A stretch of DNA of 64,000 bases from Qipengyuania_B thermophila (GCF_004153605.1 NZ_SDSI01000002.1:310001-374000), one strand, 5' to 3'; numbered from the stretch's first letter, positions 47,905-57,009 are shown. Notes: generated by a model from the letters alone, not told the origin. Translations and numbers: made by a program.

Positions 47905-49275
47905 ATGGCCAAGTTCACCTTCAACCTTCCGGATATCGGCGAAGGCATCGCCGAGGCGGAAATCGTCGCTTGGCACGTGAAGCCGGGCGACCGTGTCGAG
48001 GAAGACCAGCAGCTTGCCGACATGATGACCGACAAGGCGACGGTCGAGATGGAAAGCCCCGTGGCGGGCACGGTGCTGGAAGTGGCCGGTGAGGTCGGCG
48101 ACATCGTTGCCATCGGTTCCATGCTCGTGGTGATCGACACCGACAGCGACGCGCCGCCGGAACCCGGAACCCGTGCGCAGGTTGATGCCGCGACGGCGGC
48201 CTCCGAACCCCCGCGCGCCGCCGACACGGCGCCGGCAGCCGCGGACGCGCAGGTCGAGGCGCGCTTGGACGCGGAAAATCCCGACGCCGGCGATGCGGAT
48301 GCGGCCATTGCGGCCGGCAACAAGGCCGCGCCGGCCGGGACGAGCGCCTCGCCGGTCCGACCGGACGCGCAGGCGGCGCCGCCCCCGGCGGAAAAGGCGG
48401 ACGGTGCGCGGCCGCTGGCATCCCCGGCCGTCCGCAAGCGCGCCGCCGATCTTGGCATCGACCTGCGCGAGGTGCGTCCGGCCGCCGACGGGCGGATCCG
48501 CCATGCCGATCTCGACCAGTTCCTTGCCTATTCGTCGGGCGGTTTCGCGCCCGCCGGTGCCGCCCGTGCGGACGAACAGGTGAAGGTGATCGGGCTGCGC
48601 AAGCGCATCGCGCAGAACATGGCCGCCGCCAAGCGGGCAATCCCCCACTTCACCTATGTCGAGGAAATCGACGTCACGGAGCTTGAACAGCTGCGGGCGC
48701 AGCTCAACGCCGGTCGTGGCGAACGGCCCAAGCTGACGCTCCTGCCGCTGCTGATCACCGCGGTGTGCAAGGTCCTGCCGGCGTTCCCCATGATCAACGC
48801 GCGCTATGACGACGAGGCGGGCATCGTGACGCGCCACGGATCGGTGCATCTGGGCATGGCCACGCAGACGGGCGGCGGCCTGATGGTCCCGGTCATCCGC
48901 GACGCGCAGGCCCGCAACATCTATCAGCTTGCCCGCGAGATCGCGCGTCTGGCGGATGCGGCGCGGAACGGCTCGATCACGTCGGAGGAACTGAGCGGAT
49001 CGACCCTCACCATCACCTCGCTCGGTCCGCTTGGCGGGGTCGCGACCACGCCGGTCATCAACCGGCCCGAGGTCGCGATCATCGGGCCGAACCGGATCGT
49101 GGAGCGGCCGATGTTCGTGCGCGACGCCGCCGGCATCGAGCGGGTGGAAAAACGCAAGCTGATGAACCTGTCGATCAGTTGCGATCACCGCGTGGTCGAT
49201 GGCCACGACGCCGCCTCGTTCGTTCAGGCGCTGAAGAAGCTGATCGAGACGCCCGCGCTGCTGCTGGTTCCCTGA
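47905..49275 (+). CDS. bkdB: Branched-chain 2-oxoacid dehydrogenase E2 (lipoyl acyltransferase)
   Basis: This 456-residue core subunit has one lipoyl domain (1-80; lipoylated Lys in MTDKATVEME), a long Ala/Pro/Asp-rich linker (~85-165), a peripheral subunit-binding domain (ASPAVRKRAADLGID) and a catalytic domain ending with SCDHRVVDGHDAA, which carries the His-x3-Asp-Gly acyltransferase motif. No E3 (lipoamide dehydrogenase) gene follows; tRNA-Asp is next. Confidence 0.92.
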   Translation: MAKFTFNLPDIGEGIAEAEIVAWHVKPGDRVEEDQQLADMMTDKATVEMESPVAGTVLEVAGEVGDIVAIGSMLVVIDTDSDAPPEPGTRAQVDAATAASEPPRAADTAPAAADAQVEARLDAENPDAGDADAAIAAGNKAAPAGTSASPVRPDAQAAPPPAEKADGARPLASPAVRKRAADLGIDLREVRPAADGRIRHADLDQFLAYSSGGFAPAGAARADEQVKVIGLRKRIAQNMAAAKRAIPHFTYVEEIDVTELEQLRAQLNAGRGERPKLTLLPLLITAVCKVLPAFPMINARYDDEAGIVTRHGSVHLGMATQTGGGLMVPVIRDAQARNIYQLAREIARLADAARNGSITSEELSGSTLTITSLGPLGGVATTPVINRPEVAIIGPNRIVERPMFVRDAAGIERVEKRKLMNLSISCDHRVVDGHDAASFVQALKKLIETPALLLVP

Positions 49276-49327
49276 AGCGGGCGCGGCGGGAAGGTGACGA
49301 CGGGCGCAAATATCCTTCGCGGACGCG

Positions 49328-49356
49328 TTGACACCCCCGCCAAGCTGGCTTACTGG
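49328..49356 (+). promoter_or_regulatory. tRNA-Asp promoter (TTGACA-N17-TACTGG)
   Basis: A perfect -35 TTGACA (49328-49333) and TACTGG (49351-49356) lie 17 nt apart, 34 bases before the mature tRNA. Confidence 0.65.
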
Positions 49357-49389
49357 CGCGGCACCTAGCGGCGCTTCAGCCCGATTTGC

Positions 49390-49466
<77 letters not shown>

Positions 49467-49718
49467 CTAGGGTTCCTGTTCGTCGGCTCGCGCTCCGTCG
49501 GGCGGCGACAAGCGGCCCGTCTCCATCCAGATCAGGAAGCGCCGCAGCGGCAGCAGCCAGATCAGGCCGAGCACCAGATACACCACCGTCTGCAGCAACG
49601 CCGGCCAGGCGCCGACAATCTCCGGCACATACCGGGCGATGATCAGGCCGTAGACGATCAGCGCCGCCAGCAGCGCCAGCAGGCCGACGGGGATGCGCCA
49701 TGTCGGTTCACGGCGCAT
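49467..49718 (-). CDS. DUF2842 small membrane protein
   Basis: This 83-residue protein has two transmembrane helices (VGLLALLAALIVYGLIIA and LLQTVVYLVLGLIWLLPL) and the conserved ending FLIWMETGRL of the alphaproteobacterial DUF2842 family. The function is unknown. Its ATG overlaps the stop of the cyclo-ligase gene (TGATG), so it depends on that gene for translation. Confidence 0.85.
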   Translation of the reverse strand: MRREPTWRIPVGLLALLAALIVYGLIIARYVPEIVGAWPALLQTVVYLVLGLIWLLPLRRFLIWMETGRLSPPDGARADEQEP

Positions 49719-50317
49719 CAGAACGGCCCCAGCACGCGGCTCGGGGTCACCACGTAATCGAGTTTGCGGTCGTGCGCCTCGCGCGGCATGTCCTGAACCT
49801 CCTGCACGTCCCAGGCGAGACCCACCACGAGCATGTCGGTGCGTGCAGCCAGAAAACGATCGTAATGTCCGCCGCCCTGGCCGAGCCGGTCGCCTTCGGC
49901 CGTGAAACCGAGCAGCGGCACCATCAGCACCTGCGGCTCGCACGGCGGTTCCGCAATCCGGGGCTGGCGAGGCCCGTGAGGACCGGGCGCTAGGCCATCG
50001 TCCGCATAGGGATCGGACCATGGCGCAAAGTGCATGGGGCTGCTGCGCGTCGAGAAAGACGGCAGGGCAAGGCGATGCCCCCGTTCGAAGAAGAACCGCG
50101 CATAACCCTGTGTCGGCGCCTCGAAGGGCGATGGATCATACAGGCCGATGGTGCTCTGCTCCGGGATGCGCCCGAGGATCTGCGTCGGCGGACGCAGGAA
50201 CAGGAGCGCCCGCGTCGACTCGGGAAGCGCCTCCACATGTGCTCGCCGGGCCGCGCGCAGCCTGCGTCGCAGGGCGTTCTTTGACGCGGCGATGTCTGCG
50301 CACGGCGTGCCTGTCAC
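49718..50317 (-). CDS. 5-formyltetrahydrofolate cyclo-ligase
   Basis: It converts 5-formyl-THF to 5,10-methenyl-THF with ATP (YgfA/Fau family). In its 199 residues the N-terminal basic helix KNALRRRLRAARRAH and the C-terminal LGFTAEGDRLGQGGGHYDRFL signature (split GFTAEGDRLG, GQGGGHYDR) are present. The start is a GTG at 50317 with AAAGGAG seven bases upstream. It lies just downstream of the 6S RNA candidate, the classic ssrS-ygfA order. Confidence 0.94.
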   Translation of the reverse strand: MTGTPCADIAASKNALRRRLRAARRAHVEALPESTRALLFLRPPTQILGRIPEQSTIGLYDPSPFEAPTQGYARFFFERGHRLALPSFSTRSSPMHFAPWSDPYADDGLAPGPHGPRQPRIAEPPCEPQVLMVPLLGFTAEGDRLGQGGGHYDRFLAARTDMLVVGLAWDVQEVQDMPREAHDRKLDYVVTPSRVLGPF

Positions 50318-50344
50318 CGGGTGCTCCTTTCGAGGGGACGAAGT

Positions 50345-50516
50345 GGCGGAACCACCATGGGTCGTTGCCGGGAAATCCTCTGACGCCTCAACGTCAGGTG
50401 GGCGCCGTGTATCCAGATCGCCGGGACGAACCCGATTCTCCGGACAGGGACAGCTCCCAAGGATTGCTTATAGCCTCAGGGATGTTCGCTTGCGGCTCGT
50501 GCCGGGCAGTCCCGCC
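50345..50516 (-). ncRNA. ssrS: 6S RNA (RNA polymerase regulator)
   Basis: This ~172-nt stretch lies between zapA and the 5-formyl-THF cyclo-ligase gene on the same strand, where 6S RNA sits in many proteobacteria. Its ends form a closing stem: 5' GGCGGGACTGCC (50516-50505) pairs with 3' GGTGGTTCCGCC (50356-50345) over 12 pairs, three of them G-U. The interior has a long bubbled helix pattern, a perfect 6-bp hairpin CTGACG-TTGAGG-CGTCAG (50396-50379), and the stretch TCCCTGAGGCTATA, similar to the E. coli 6S segment CCCUGAGCCGAUA. The predicted +1 equals the stem's first base. Confidence 0.72.
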
Positions 50517-50522
50517 GCGGCA

Positions 50523-50551
50523 AACCTAGGGAGACGCTGCCAGTTCCTCAA
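50523..50551 (-). promoter_or_regulatory. 6S RNA promoter (TTGAGG-N17-TAGGTT)
   Basis: On the minus strand TTGAGG (50551-50546), 17 nt and TAGGTT (50528-50523). The -10 contains the zapA stop codon TAG. Counting seven bases on gives 50516, the first base of the RNA's closing stem. Confidence 0.6.
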
Positions 50552-50876
50552 GGAGTGCAGCGCAGGATTCGAGCCGGTCGGCGAGGCGGTGCAGGGCGGC
50601 GCCCGGCGCGTCCTCTTCCGCCTTGTCGGCGCAAGCGGAGCGAGGCTTGGGCGCGCTGGTCGGACCGCGTTCCACGCGGGCCTGGAGGTCACCCAACTCG
50701 TCCGCCAGGGTCAGCGCCACCAGCAGCAGGTTTCTGGCATCGTTGGTCGCGTGCCTCGGCAATCCCGCCAGCCGGCGGTCGATGTCGGCGGCAAGCGCGC
50801 GCACATGCGCCTCCTGTTCCGCCGGACAGGCGAGGAGGTGGCGACGGCCGCCGACGACGAGGGCGACTTCCTTCAC
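50526..50876 (-). CDS. zapA: Cell division protein ZapA
   Basis: This 116-residue protein stabilises the FtsZ ring by cross-linking filaments. The N-terminal VALVVGGRRHLLACPAEQE and the long helix LAADIDRRLAGLPRH ... LTLADELGDL are typical; the C-terminal ~40 residues are an added charged tail. The start GTG (50876) overlaps the stop of the upstream coiled-coil gene (GTGA). The order zapA-6S-cyclo-ligase is conserved. Confidence 0.88.
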   Translation of the reverse strand: MKEVALVVGGRRHLLACPAEQEAHVRALAADIDRRLAGLPRHATNDARNLLLVALTLADELGDLQARVERGPTSAPKPRSACADKAEEDAPGAALHRLADRLESCAALLEELAASP

Positions 50877-51046
50877 CTCTCGAGCTCGGCGAGCAGCGTG
50901 TCGAGTTGGCTCAGCGCCTGGGACGCCGCCGTGCGCAGTAATTCGTCGCCCGGCCGCATGGCTTGCACCTGTGCGCTCGCCCGCTCGATCCGGTCGGTGG
51001 CAGCGGCAATCCTGCTGAGCGCGTCGGCGTGGGAAGTGTTCGACAT
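50873..51046 (-). CDS. Small coiled-coil protein upstream of zapA
   Basis: This 57-residue, fully helical peptide (DALSRIAAATDRIERASAQVQ ... ALSQLDTLLAELER, heptad-like Leu/Ile spacing) overlaps the zapA start by 4 bp. Similar short coiled-coil proteins (DUF4164-like) precede zapA in alphaproteobacteria. A role with ZapA is guessed from coupling. The ATG follows directly on a predicted +1. Confidence 0.65.
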   Translation of the reverse strand: MSNTSHADALSRIAAATDRIERASAQVQAMRPGDELLRTAASQALSQLDTLLAELER

Positions 51047-51053
51047 GCCGCGG

Positions 51054-51082
51054 ACGGTAAAGGCTTTTCGCACCCGGCGCAA
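51054..51082 (-). promoter_or_regulatory. Candidate zapA-operon promoter, leaderless geometry (TTGCGC-N17-TACCGT)
   Basis: On the minus strand TTGCGC (51082-51077), 17 nt and TACCGT (51059-51054) put +1 at about 51047, one base before the ATG at 51046. Confidence 0.5.
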
Positions 51083-51244
51083 AACCGCGCTGTGCCTTGG
51101 CGCGAGCGTGTCCGGCTGGCACAGGCGCGACCCGCCCCGCTTGACCCCACCGCCCCCTGTCCGCAAAGGCAAGGCCGCCCGCACGACTCGCGCAGTGCCG
51201 GTGCCCGGCGGCAAGGGCCGCCCTGTAACTTCGGGAGCGTCGGA

Positions 51245-53251
51245 ATGGCGGCAAGCAGCGAACGTCTACAGCACATGGCCAACGCCGTGCGCATTCTGGC
51301 GATCGATGCCGTCGAAGAAGCCAATTCCGGTCATCCGGGGATGCCCATGGGCATGGCCGACGCCGCCACCGTCCTGTGGACCAGACACCTCAAGCACGAT
51401 CCCGCCGATCCGGCGTGGCCGGACCGGGACCGCTTCGTCCTGTCGGCGGGGCATGGGTCGATGCTGCTATACGCGCTGCTTCATCTCACCGGGTATGCGC
51501 AGCCGACGCGCGACGATCTGCGGCGGTTTCGCCGCCTCGACAGCGTCTGCGCCGGCCACCCGGAGAACTTCCTGATTCCCGGCGTGGAGTGCACCACGGG
51601 TCCGCTGGGGCAGGGCGTGGCCATGGCTGTCGGCATGGCCATGGCCGAGCGGCATCTGAACGCTCTTCATGGGGATGATCTGGTGGATCACCGCACCTGG
51701 GTGATCGCCGGTGACGGGTGCCTGATGGAAGGCATCAACCACGAGGCCGTCGGGCTGGCCGGACAGCTCGGGCTGGGTCGCCTCAACGTGCTGTTCGACA
51801 GCAACCGCATCACGATCGACGGCTCGACCGAGCTGTCGACCTGCGAAGACATCGCCGCGCGGCACAGGGCGGCAGGCTGGCATGTGCTCGAATGCGACGG
51901 CCACGATGTTGATGCCGTGGATGCGGCGCTCACCGAAGCCGCGCAGGAGCAGGTGCGACCCTCGCTCGTCATCTGCCACACGATCATCGGCAAGGGTGCC
52001 CCGAACCTTCAGGGAACCGAGGCGCTGCACGGCGCGCCGCTCGGCATCGACGAGGCCCGCGCAACGCGCGAGGCGCTCGGATGGCCGCACGAACCGTTCG
52101 TCATCCCGAACGACATCCTGGCGGACTGGAGAGACGCGGGGCGCCGCGCCGCCTCGGAGCACGCCCGCTGGCGTGACCGGGCGGGTGACAGGATCAACGA
52201 ACTGCGGAGCGCGACGGAGGGGCTGCAGAACCGTGCCGCCGCCGCGGTGCAGCCGCTGATCCGCGAACTGGCGACCGCCCCGCAGACGGTGGCGACGCGC
52301 AAGGCGTCGCAGATGGCGCTTGACCGGCTGTCACCCGCCATCCCGCAGCTTGTCGGCGGCTCCGCGGACCTGACCGGATCGAACAACACGAAGGCGGCTG
52401 GCATGACGCCCTTCACCCGGAACGACCGCGCCGGGCGTTACGTGTACTACGGCATCCGCGAATTCGGCATGGCCGCCGCCATGAACGGGATGGCGCTGCA
52501 TGGCGGCCTCGTGCCCTATGGCGGCACGTTCCTCGTCTTCAGCGACTATTGCCGCAACGCCGTCCGCCTGTCCGCGCTCAGCCAGGCGCAGGTGGTCTAC
52601 GTCTTCACTCACGATTCCATCGGTCTGGGAGAGGACGGACCCACCCACCAGCCGGTCGAGCACCTGATGAGCCTCAGGCTCATCCCCAACCTCAATGTGT
52701 TTCGGCCCGCCGACGCAATCGAGACGGCCGAATGTTGGGCGCTGGCGCTTGCCACTCCGGGAACGCCCTCCGTCCTCGCCCTGTCGAGACAGAACCTGCC
52801 GCCGGTCCGGGGCGATGCCGATGCCGAGTGGACGCCCGAGAGCAATCGCTGCGCACGCGGCGCCTACCGGCTGAGAGAGGCAAGGTCGCCGCGGCGGGTC
52901 ATCCTGATCGCGACCGGGTCGGAGGTTCACCTTGCCCTTGCCGCGGCCGATCTATTGGAGAGCAGAGGGGTGGGCGCGGATGTGGTCTCGATGCCGTGCA
53001 TGGAGCTCTTCGCCCAGCAGCCGCGCGACTATCAGGAGGACATCCTGCCCGACGCGCAGCCTGACGAAATCCTGCGCGTGTCGATCGAGGCGGGCGCAAC
53101 GCTGGGGTGGGACCGGTTCACCATGACGCGTGGGCTGCGCATCGGGATCGACCGTTTCGGCGCGTCGGCGCCGGCGAAGGACGTTTTCGCCAAGTTCGGA
53201 TTCACGGCGGACAGCATCGCTGACCGCATCCACGACAAACTGACCAACTGA
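51245..53251 (+). CDS. tkt: Transketolase
   Basis: This 668-residue ThDP enzyme of the pentose phosphate pathway (and of sugar rearrangement with gap, pgk and fba next door) has NSGHPGMPMG, SAGHGSMLLYALLHL, the GDGCLMEGINHEA ThDP motif, GSADLTGSNNT and HDSIGLGEDGPTHQP. The ATG at 51245 follows GGGAGCG. The ~200-bp gap upstream, shared with the divergent zapA operon, must hold its promoter, but I found no convincing -10. Confidence 0.97.
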   Translation: MAASSERLQHMANAVRILAIDAVEEANSGHPGMPMGMADAATVLWTRHLKHDPADPAWPDRDRFVLSAGHGSMLLYALLHLTGYAQPTRDDLRRFRRLDSVCAGHPENFLIPGVECTTGPLGQGVAMAVGMAMAERHLNALHGDDLVDHRTWVIAGDGCLMEGINHEAVGLAGQLGLGRLNVLFDSNRITIDGSTELSTCEDIAARHRAAGWHVLECDGHDVDAVDAALTEAAQEQVRPSLVICHTIIGKGAPNLQGTEALHGAPLGIDEARATREALGWPHEPFVIPNDILADWRDAGRRAASEHARWRDRAGDRINELRSATEGLQNRAAAAVQPLIRELATAPQTVATRKASQMALDRLSPAIPQLVGGSADLTGSNNTKAAGMTPFTRNDRAGRYVYYGIREFGMAAAMNGMALHGGLVPYGGTFLVFSDYCRNAVRLSALSQAQVVYVFTHDSIGLGEDGPTHQPVEHLMSLRLIPNLNVFRPADAIETAECWALALATPGTPSVLALSRQNLPPVRGDADAEWTPESNRCARGAYRLREARSPRRVILIATGSEVHLALAAADLLESRGVGADVVSMPCMELFAQQPRDYQEDILPDAQPDEILRVSIEAGATLGWDRFTMTRGLRIGIDRFGASAPAKDVFAKFGFTADSIADRIHDKLTN

Positions 53252-53274
53252 CCAACGGAACAGGAGCGGTGCGC

Positions 53275-54282
53275 ATGGCGACCAAGGTTGCAATCAACGG
53301 TTTTGGACGGATCGGACGCCTGGTCGCGCGTGCGCTGCTGGAACGGAGCGATCACGACCTTGAGCTGGTCGCCATCAATGATCTCGCCGACACGCGCTCC
53401 AACGCGCTGCTCTTCGCCTACGACACCACGCATGGCCGCTTCCCCGGCGCGGTCGAGGCCGACGGCGACACGCTGGTGATCGGCGGGCGCAGAATCCGCG
53501 TCACCTCGGAACGCGATCCGGGCAAGCTGCCGCACCGCGACATGGGCGTGGACATCGTGCTTGAATGCACCGGCTTCTTCCAGTCGGACGAGGCGTCCCG
53601 GCCGCATCTGGACGCCGGTGCCAGGCGGGTGCTGATTTCCGCACCGGCCACGGGCGTGTCCAAGACCATCGTCTACGGCGTGAACGAAGCCACGCTTACC
53701 GCCGAGGACGTGATCGTCTCCAACGCCAGCTGCACCACGAACTGTCTCGCGCCGGTGGCCAAGGTTCTGCACGACGTCATCGGGATCGAGCGCGGGTTCA
53801 TGACCACCATCCACTCCTATACCAACGATCAGCGGATGCTCGACCAGATGCACTCGGATCTGCGGCGCGCCCGCGCAGGGGCGCAGAACATGATCCCCAC
53901 CACCACCGGCGCGGCGCGGGCGGTGGGACTGGTGCTGCCGGAACTGAAGGGCAAGCTTGACGGCTCGAGCGTGCGGGTGCCGACACCCAATGTCAGCCTC
54001 GTGGATCTGGTGTTCGTCCCCAGCCGTGAGACTTCCGTCGAGGAGATCAACGAGGCGTTGAGGCAGGCGGCCGAGGGGGCGATGAAGGGAGTGCTCGACT
54101 ATACGGACGAGCCGCTCGTCTCCTCGGACTTCAACCACCACCCCGCGAGTTCGACCGTTGACAGCCTGGAAACCTCCGTTCTCGAGGGACAGCTTGGCCG
54201 CGTGGTGAGCTGGTACGACAACGAATGGGGCTTCTCCAACCGCATGATCGACACGGCGGGGGTCATGGCCCGTCTGCTCTGA
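53275..54282 (+). CDS. gap: Glyceraldehyde-3-phosphate dehydrogenase
   Basis: The 335-residue protein has NAD-binding INGFGRIGRLVAR, catalytic SNASCTTNCLAP (C153) and the C-terminal WYDNEWGFSNRM. The ATG at 53275 is chosen over the GTG at 53269 because AGGAG (about 53262-53266) is then eight bases away. It lies 23 bp after tkt and 40 bp before pgk. Confidence 0.97.
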   Translation: MATKVAINGFGRIGRLVARALLERSDHDLELVAINDLADTRSNALLFAYDTTHGRFPGAVEADGDTLVIGGRRIRVTSERDPGKLPHRDMGVDIVLECTGFFQSDEASRPHLDAGARRVLISAPATGVSKTIVYGVNEATLTAEDVIVSNASCTTNCLAPVAKVLHDVIGIERGFMTTIHSYTNDQRMLDQMHSDLRRARAGAQNMIPTTTGAARAVGLVLPELKGKLDGSSVRVPTPNVSLVDLVFVPSRETSVEEINEALRQAAEGAMKGVLDYTDEPLVSSDFNHHPASSTVDSLETSVLEGQLGRVVSWYDNEWGFSNRMIDTAGVMARLL

Positions 54283-54322
54283 CCGCCGCCTTGCGAGCAC
54301 CCAGGACGCAACTCAGCTTCGG

Positions 54323-55534
54323 ATGAACGCCGTGACCCGTTTCAAGACCCTTGATGACCTGCCCGCCAACCTTACCGGGCAGGTCGCGCTCGTGCGGGTC
54401 GACCTGAACCTGCCGATGCAGGAGGGGCGCGCCAGCGATGTCAGCCGGGTCGAAGCCGTCCGCCCGACAATCCTGGAGCTGAGCGAGCGCGGTGCCAAGG
54501 TGCTGCTGCTGGCCCATTTCGGGCGTCCGAAGGGGAAGCGGCACTCCACACTCTCGACGAGCCTCGTGCAGGGTGATCTGGAGCGCGTCCTGCAGCGGGA
54601 GGTCATGTTCATCCCCGAGGTGAGCGGACCCGTCGTGGCGCAGGCGATCGGCATCCTGCGACCCGGCGACATCGGCCTGCTCGACAATGTGCGCTTCTGG
54701 CCGGGCGAGGAGGCGAACGACCCCGCCTTCGCGGCGGCGATGGCCGAGCATGGCGACTTCTACGTCAACGATGCGTTCAGCGCGGCGCACCGCGCTCATG
54801 CCTCCACGGAAGGGCTGGCCCATCTGCTGCCGGCTTACGCCGGTCGGGCCATGGAACGGGAGCTCGCCGCGCTCGAACAGGCGCTTGGCTCGCCGCAGCC
54901 GCCGGTGGTGGCGGTGGTGGGCGGCGCGAAGGTGTCGACCAAGCTGGCGGTGCTGCAGAACCTCGTCGGGAAGGTCCAGCATCTCGTGATCGGCGGCGGG
55001 ATGGCCAACACCTTCCTTGCCGCGCGCGGCGTGAATGTCGGCGCCTCGCTGTGCGAACACGAGATGATCGAGACGGCCAACGCGATCCTCAACACGGCCG
55101 AACAGGCAGGCTGCACCGTCCATCTCCCCTATGACGTGCAGGTCGCGCGGGAATTCGCCGCCCGGCCCGAGAGCCTGCGCATCTGCAATGTGCACGAGCT
55201 CGGGGCGGACGAGATGATCCTCGACATCGGGCCTCAAGCGGCCGAGGCGCTGGGGGATGTGCTGAAAACCTGCCGCACGCTTGTCTGGAACGGCCCGATG
55301 GGTGCGTTCGAGCTCGAACCCTTCGACGCCGGCACGGTGGCCCTAGCGCGAATGGCGGCAGCCCTGACCCAGGACGGTTCGCTGATCTCGGTGGCCGGTG
55401 GCGGCGACACGGTCGCTGCGCTCGCCCACGCCGGAGTGGCCGACGCCTTCACTTACGTCTCGACAGCGGGAGGAGCGTTTCTCGAGTGGATGGAAGGCAG
55501 GCGCCTGCCGGGCGTTGCAGCGCTCGAGGCATGA
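54323..55534 (+). CDS. pgk: Phosphoglycerate kinase
   Basis: The 403-residue protein has the N-terminal VALVRVDLNLPM, AHFGRPKG, RAHASTEGLAHLLP and the nucleotide-binding GGDTVAAL with the GAFLEWMEG ending. Both domains are full length. Its last codon overlaps the start of the hotdog gene (ATGA), so that protein is coupled to glycolytic gene expression. Confidence 0.97.
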   Translation: MNAVTRFKTLDDLPANLTGQVALVRVDLNLPMQEGRASDVSRVEAVRPTILELSERGAKVLLLAHFGRPKGKRHSTLSTSLVQGDLERVLQREVMFIPEVSGPVVAQAIGILRPGDIGLLDNVRFWPGEEANDPAFAAAMAEHGDFYVNDAFSAAHRAHASTEGLAHLLPAYAGRAMERELAALEQALGSPQPPVVAVVGGAKVSTKLAVLQNLVGKVQHLVIGGGMANTFLAARGVNVGASLCEHEMIETANAILNTAEQAGCTVHLPYDVQVAREFAARPESLRICNVHELGADEMILDIGPQAAEALGDVLKTCRTLVWNGPMGAFELEPFDAGTVALARMAAALTQDGSLISVAGGGDTVAALAHAGVADAFTYVSTAGGAFLEWMEGRRLPGVAALEA

Positions 55535-55977
55535 GCGAAGCGCAGGCGCCCGGCGGACCGGCGCCCGCGGTGATCCCGCACGGGGAGTGGGCGGGCTGGT
55601 CCACCTGGGCAAGCGACGCCTTCGAGCAGCGCGCCGGACCTTTCTACCAACGCGCCGATGCGCAGGGGCGGCGGATCTGCGCCTTTCTGGCCGGGCCCGA
55701 GCATCTGAACGGCGGCGGTTTCGTCCATGGCGGGTGCCTGCTCACCTTCGCCGACTTCGCCCTCTTCGCCATCGCGACGGACGCGCTTGGCGGACAGCAG
55801 GGTGTGACCATGAACCTTTCGGCCGATTTCCTCGCCCCCGCCCGCGCGGGTCAGCGGATCGAAGCGACGGGCGAAGTCACACGCGCGGGTGGCAAGACAA
55901 TCTACGTGCGCGGGATCGCAACCGCCGACGCCGAACCGGTGCTCAGCTTCAGCGGCATCATCCGCAAGGTGCGCTGA
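55531..55977 (+). CDS. PaaI-type hotdog thioesterase
   Basis: This 148-residue hotdog-fold protein has HLNGGGFVHGGCLLTFADFALF, the usual HGG(x)-D arrangement (as GGGFVHGG and FADFA), and a TMNLSADFLAPARAG strand pair as in acyl-CoA thioesterases of the PaaI/YdiI group. The substrate is unknown. It sits inside the tkt-gap-pgk-fda cluster and overlaps pgk by 4 bp, which is unusual for such a gene. A 138-bp gap without clear features follows. Confidence 0.82.
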   Translation: MSEAQAPGGPAPAVIPHGEWAGWSTWASDAFEQRAGPFYQRADAQGRRICAFLAGPEHLNGGGFVHGGCLLTFADFALFAIATDALGGQQGVTMNLSADFLAPARAGQRIEATGEVTRAGGKTIYVRGIATADAEPVLSFSGIIRKVR

Positions 55978-56115
55978 CCGCAAGCGCAGCCCGCGACCGG
56001 TACGCGAACGCGTCATTGTGCGACAGGGGGTCCGCTGTGCTGTTGCCGCGGCCTGCTGCCAGGGCTATCCGGCCCGCGAGCCGCAAGGGCGGCAGCAGCA
56101 ACGCCGGAGACGCAG

Positions 56116-57009
56116 ATGACCTTTGACGAGATGAAGCAGCGCATCGCCACGGGCCGCGGGTTCATAGCGGCGCTGGACCAGTCGGGAGGCTCGACGCCCA
56201 AGGCCTTGCAGGGTTATGGCATCAGCGATGCCGACTGGTCGGGCGACGAGGAGATGTTCGCTAGGATCCACGACATGCGCTGCCGCATCATCACTTCGCC
56301 GAGCTTCACCAAAGGCGGGATCATCGGCGCGATCCTGTTCGAGCGGACGATGAACGGCTGCCTCGCGGATGGCACGCCGGTGCCACGTTACCTCGCCGAT
56401 CATGGGGTGGTCCCGTTCCTCAAGGTGGATCAGGGCATGGAGGAGGCGCGCGACGGCGCCCAACTGATGAAGCCAATGCCGGCGCTGGCCGCGATGTGCG
56501 CCCGCGCCCGCGAACTCGGGGTGTTCGGCACCAAGATGCGCTCCGTCATCCACGAGGCGAACGAGGCGGGCATTGCCGCCAATGCGCGCCAGCAGATGGA
56601 CGTGGGTCTCGAGATCCTCAGTCACGGCCTGGTGCCGATCCTCGAGCCGGAAGTGTCGCTGAAGAGCGAATCCCGTGCCGCTGCCGAGACGCTGCTGCGC
56701 GACGCGCTGCAGGCGGAGCTTGAGCGCGTGCCGTCGGGGCAGCAGATCATGCTGAAGCTGACCATCCCGGTCGAGGCGAACCTCTACGCCCCGCTGATCA
56801 ACGATCCCAGGGTTCTGCGCGTGGTGGCGCTGTCCGGTGGCTACAGCCGCGCGGACGCCTGCCGGGAGCTCGCCCGCAATGACGGCATGATCGCAAGCTT
56901 CAGCCGCGCGCTGCTCGAGGAGCTGCGGGTCGACATGAGCGATGCCGAGTTCGACCGGGTGCTGGGGGCCGTGATCGATGACATCGCCCGGGCGAGCGTG
57001 CCCGCCTGA
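56116..57009 (+). CDS. fda: Fructose-bisphosphate aldolase, class I (small bacterial type)
   Basis: This 297-residue Schiff-base aldolase has the AALDQSGGSTPKAL N-terminus and the lysine in IMLKLTIPVE (about K214) expected to bind substrate. ILEPEV carries the paired Glu. The class II zinc motifs are absent. It cleaves or forms fructose-1,6-bisphosphate between the triose steps encoded upstream. Confidence 0.93.
   Translation: MTFDEMKQRIATGRGFIAALDQSGGSTPKALQGYGISDADWSGDEEMFARIHDMRCRIITSPSFTKGGIIGAILFERTMNGCLADGTPVPRYLADHGVVPFLKVDQGMEEARDGAQLMKPMPALAAMCARARELGVFGTKMRSVIHEANEAGIAANARQQMDVGLEILSHGLVPILEPEVSLKSESRAAAETLLRDALQAELERVPSGQQIMLKLTIPVEANLYAPLINDPRVLRVVALSGGYSRADACRELARNDGMIASFSRALLEELRVDMSDAEFDRVLGAVIDDIARASVPA

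Noticed and set aside
50471..50640. 6S-like GATGTTCGC on the plus strand (50481-50489)
   Set aside because: This resembles the 5' bubble of E. coli 6S, but extending it on this strand would run through the zapA coding region and finds no closing stem. The minus strand gives a promoter, stem and synteny that agree.
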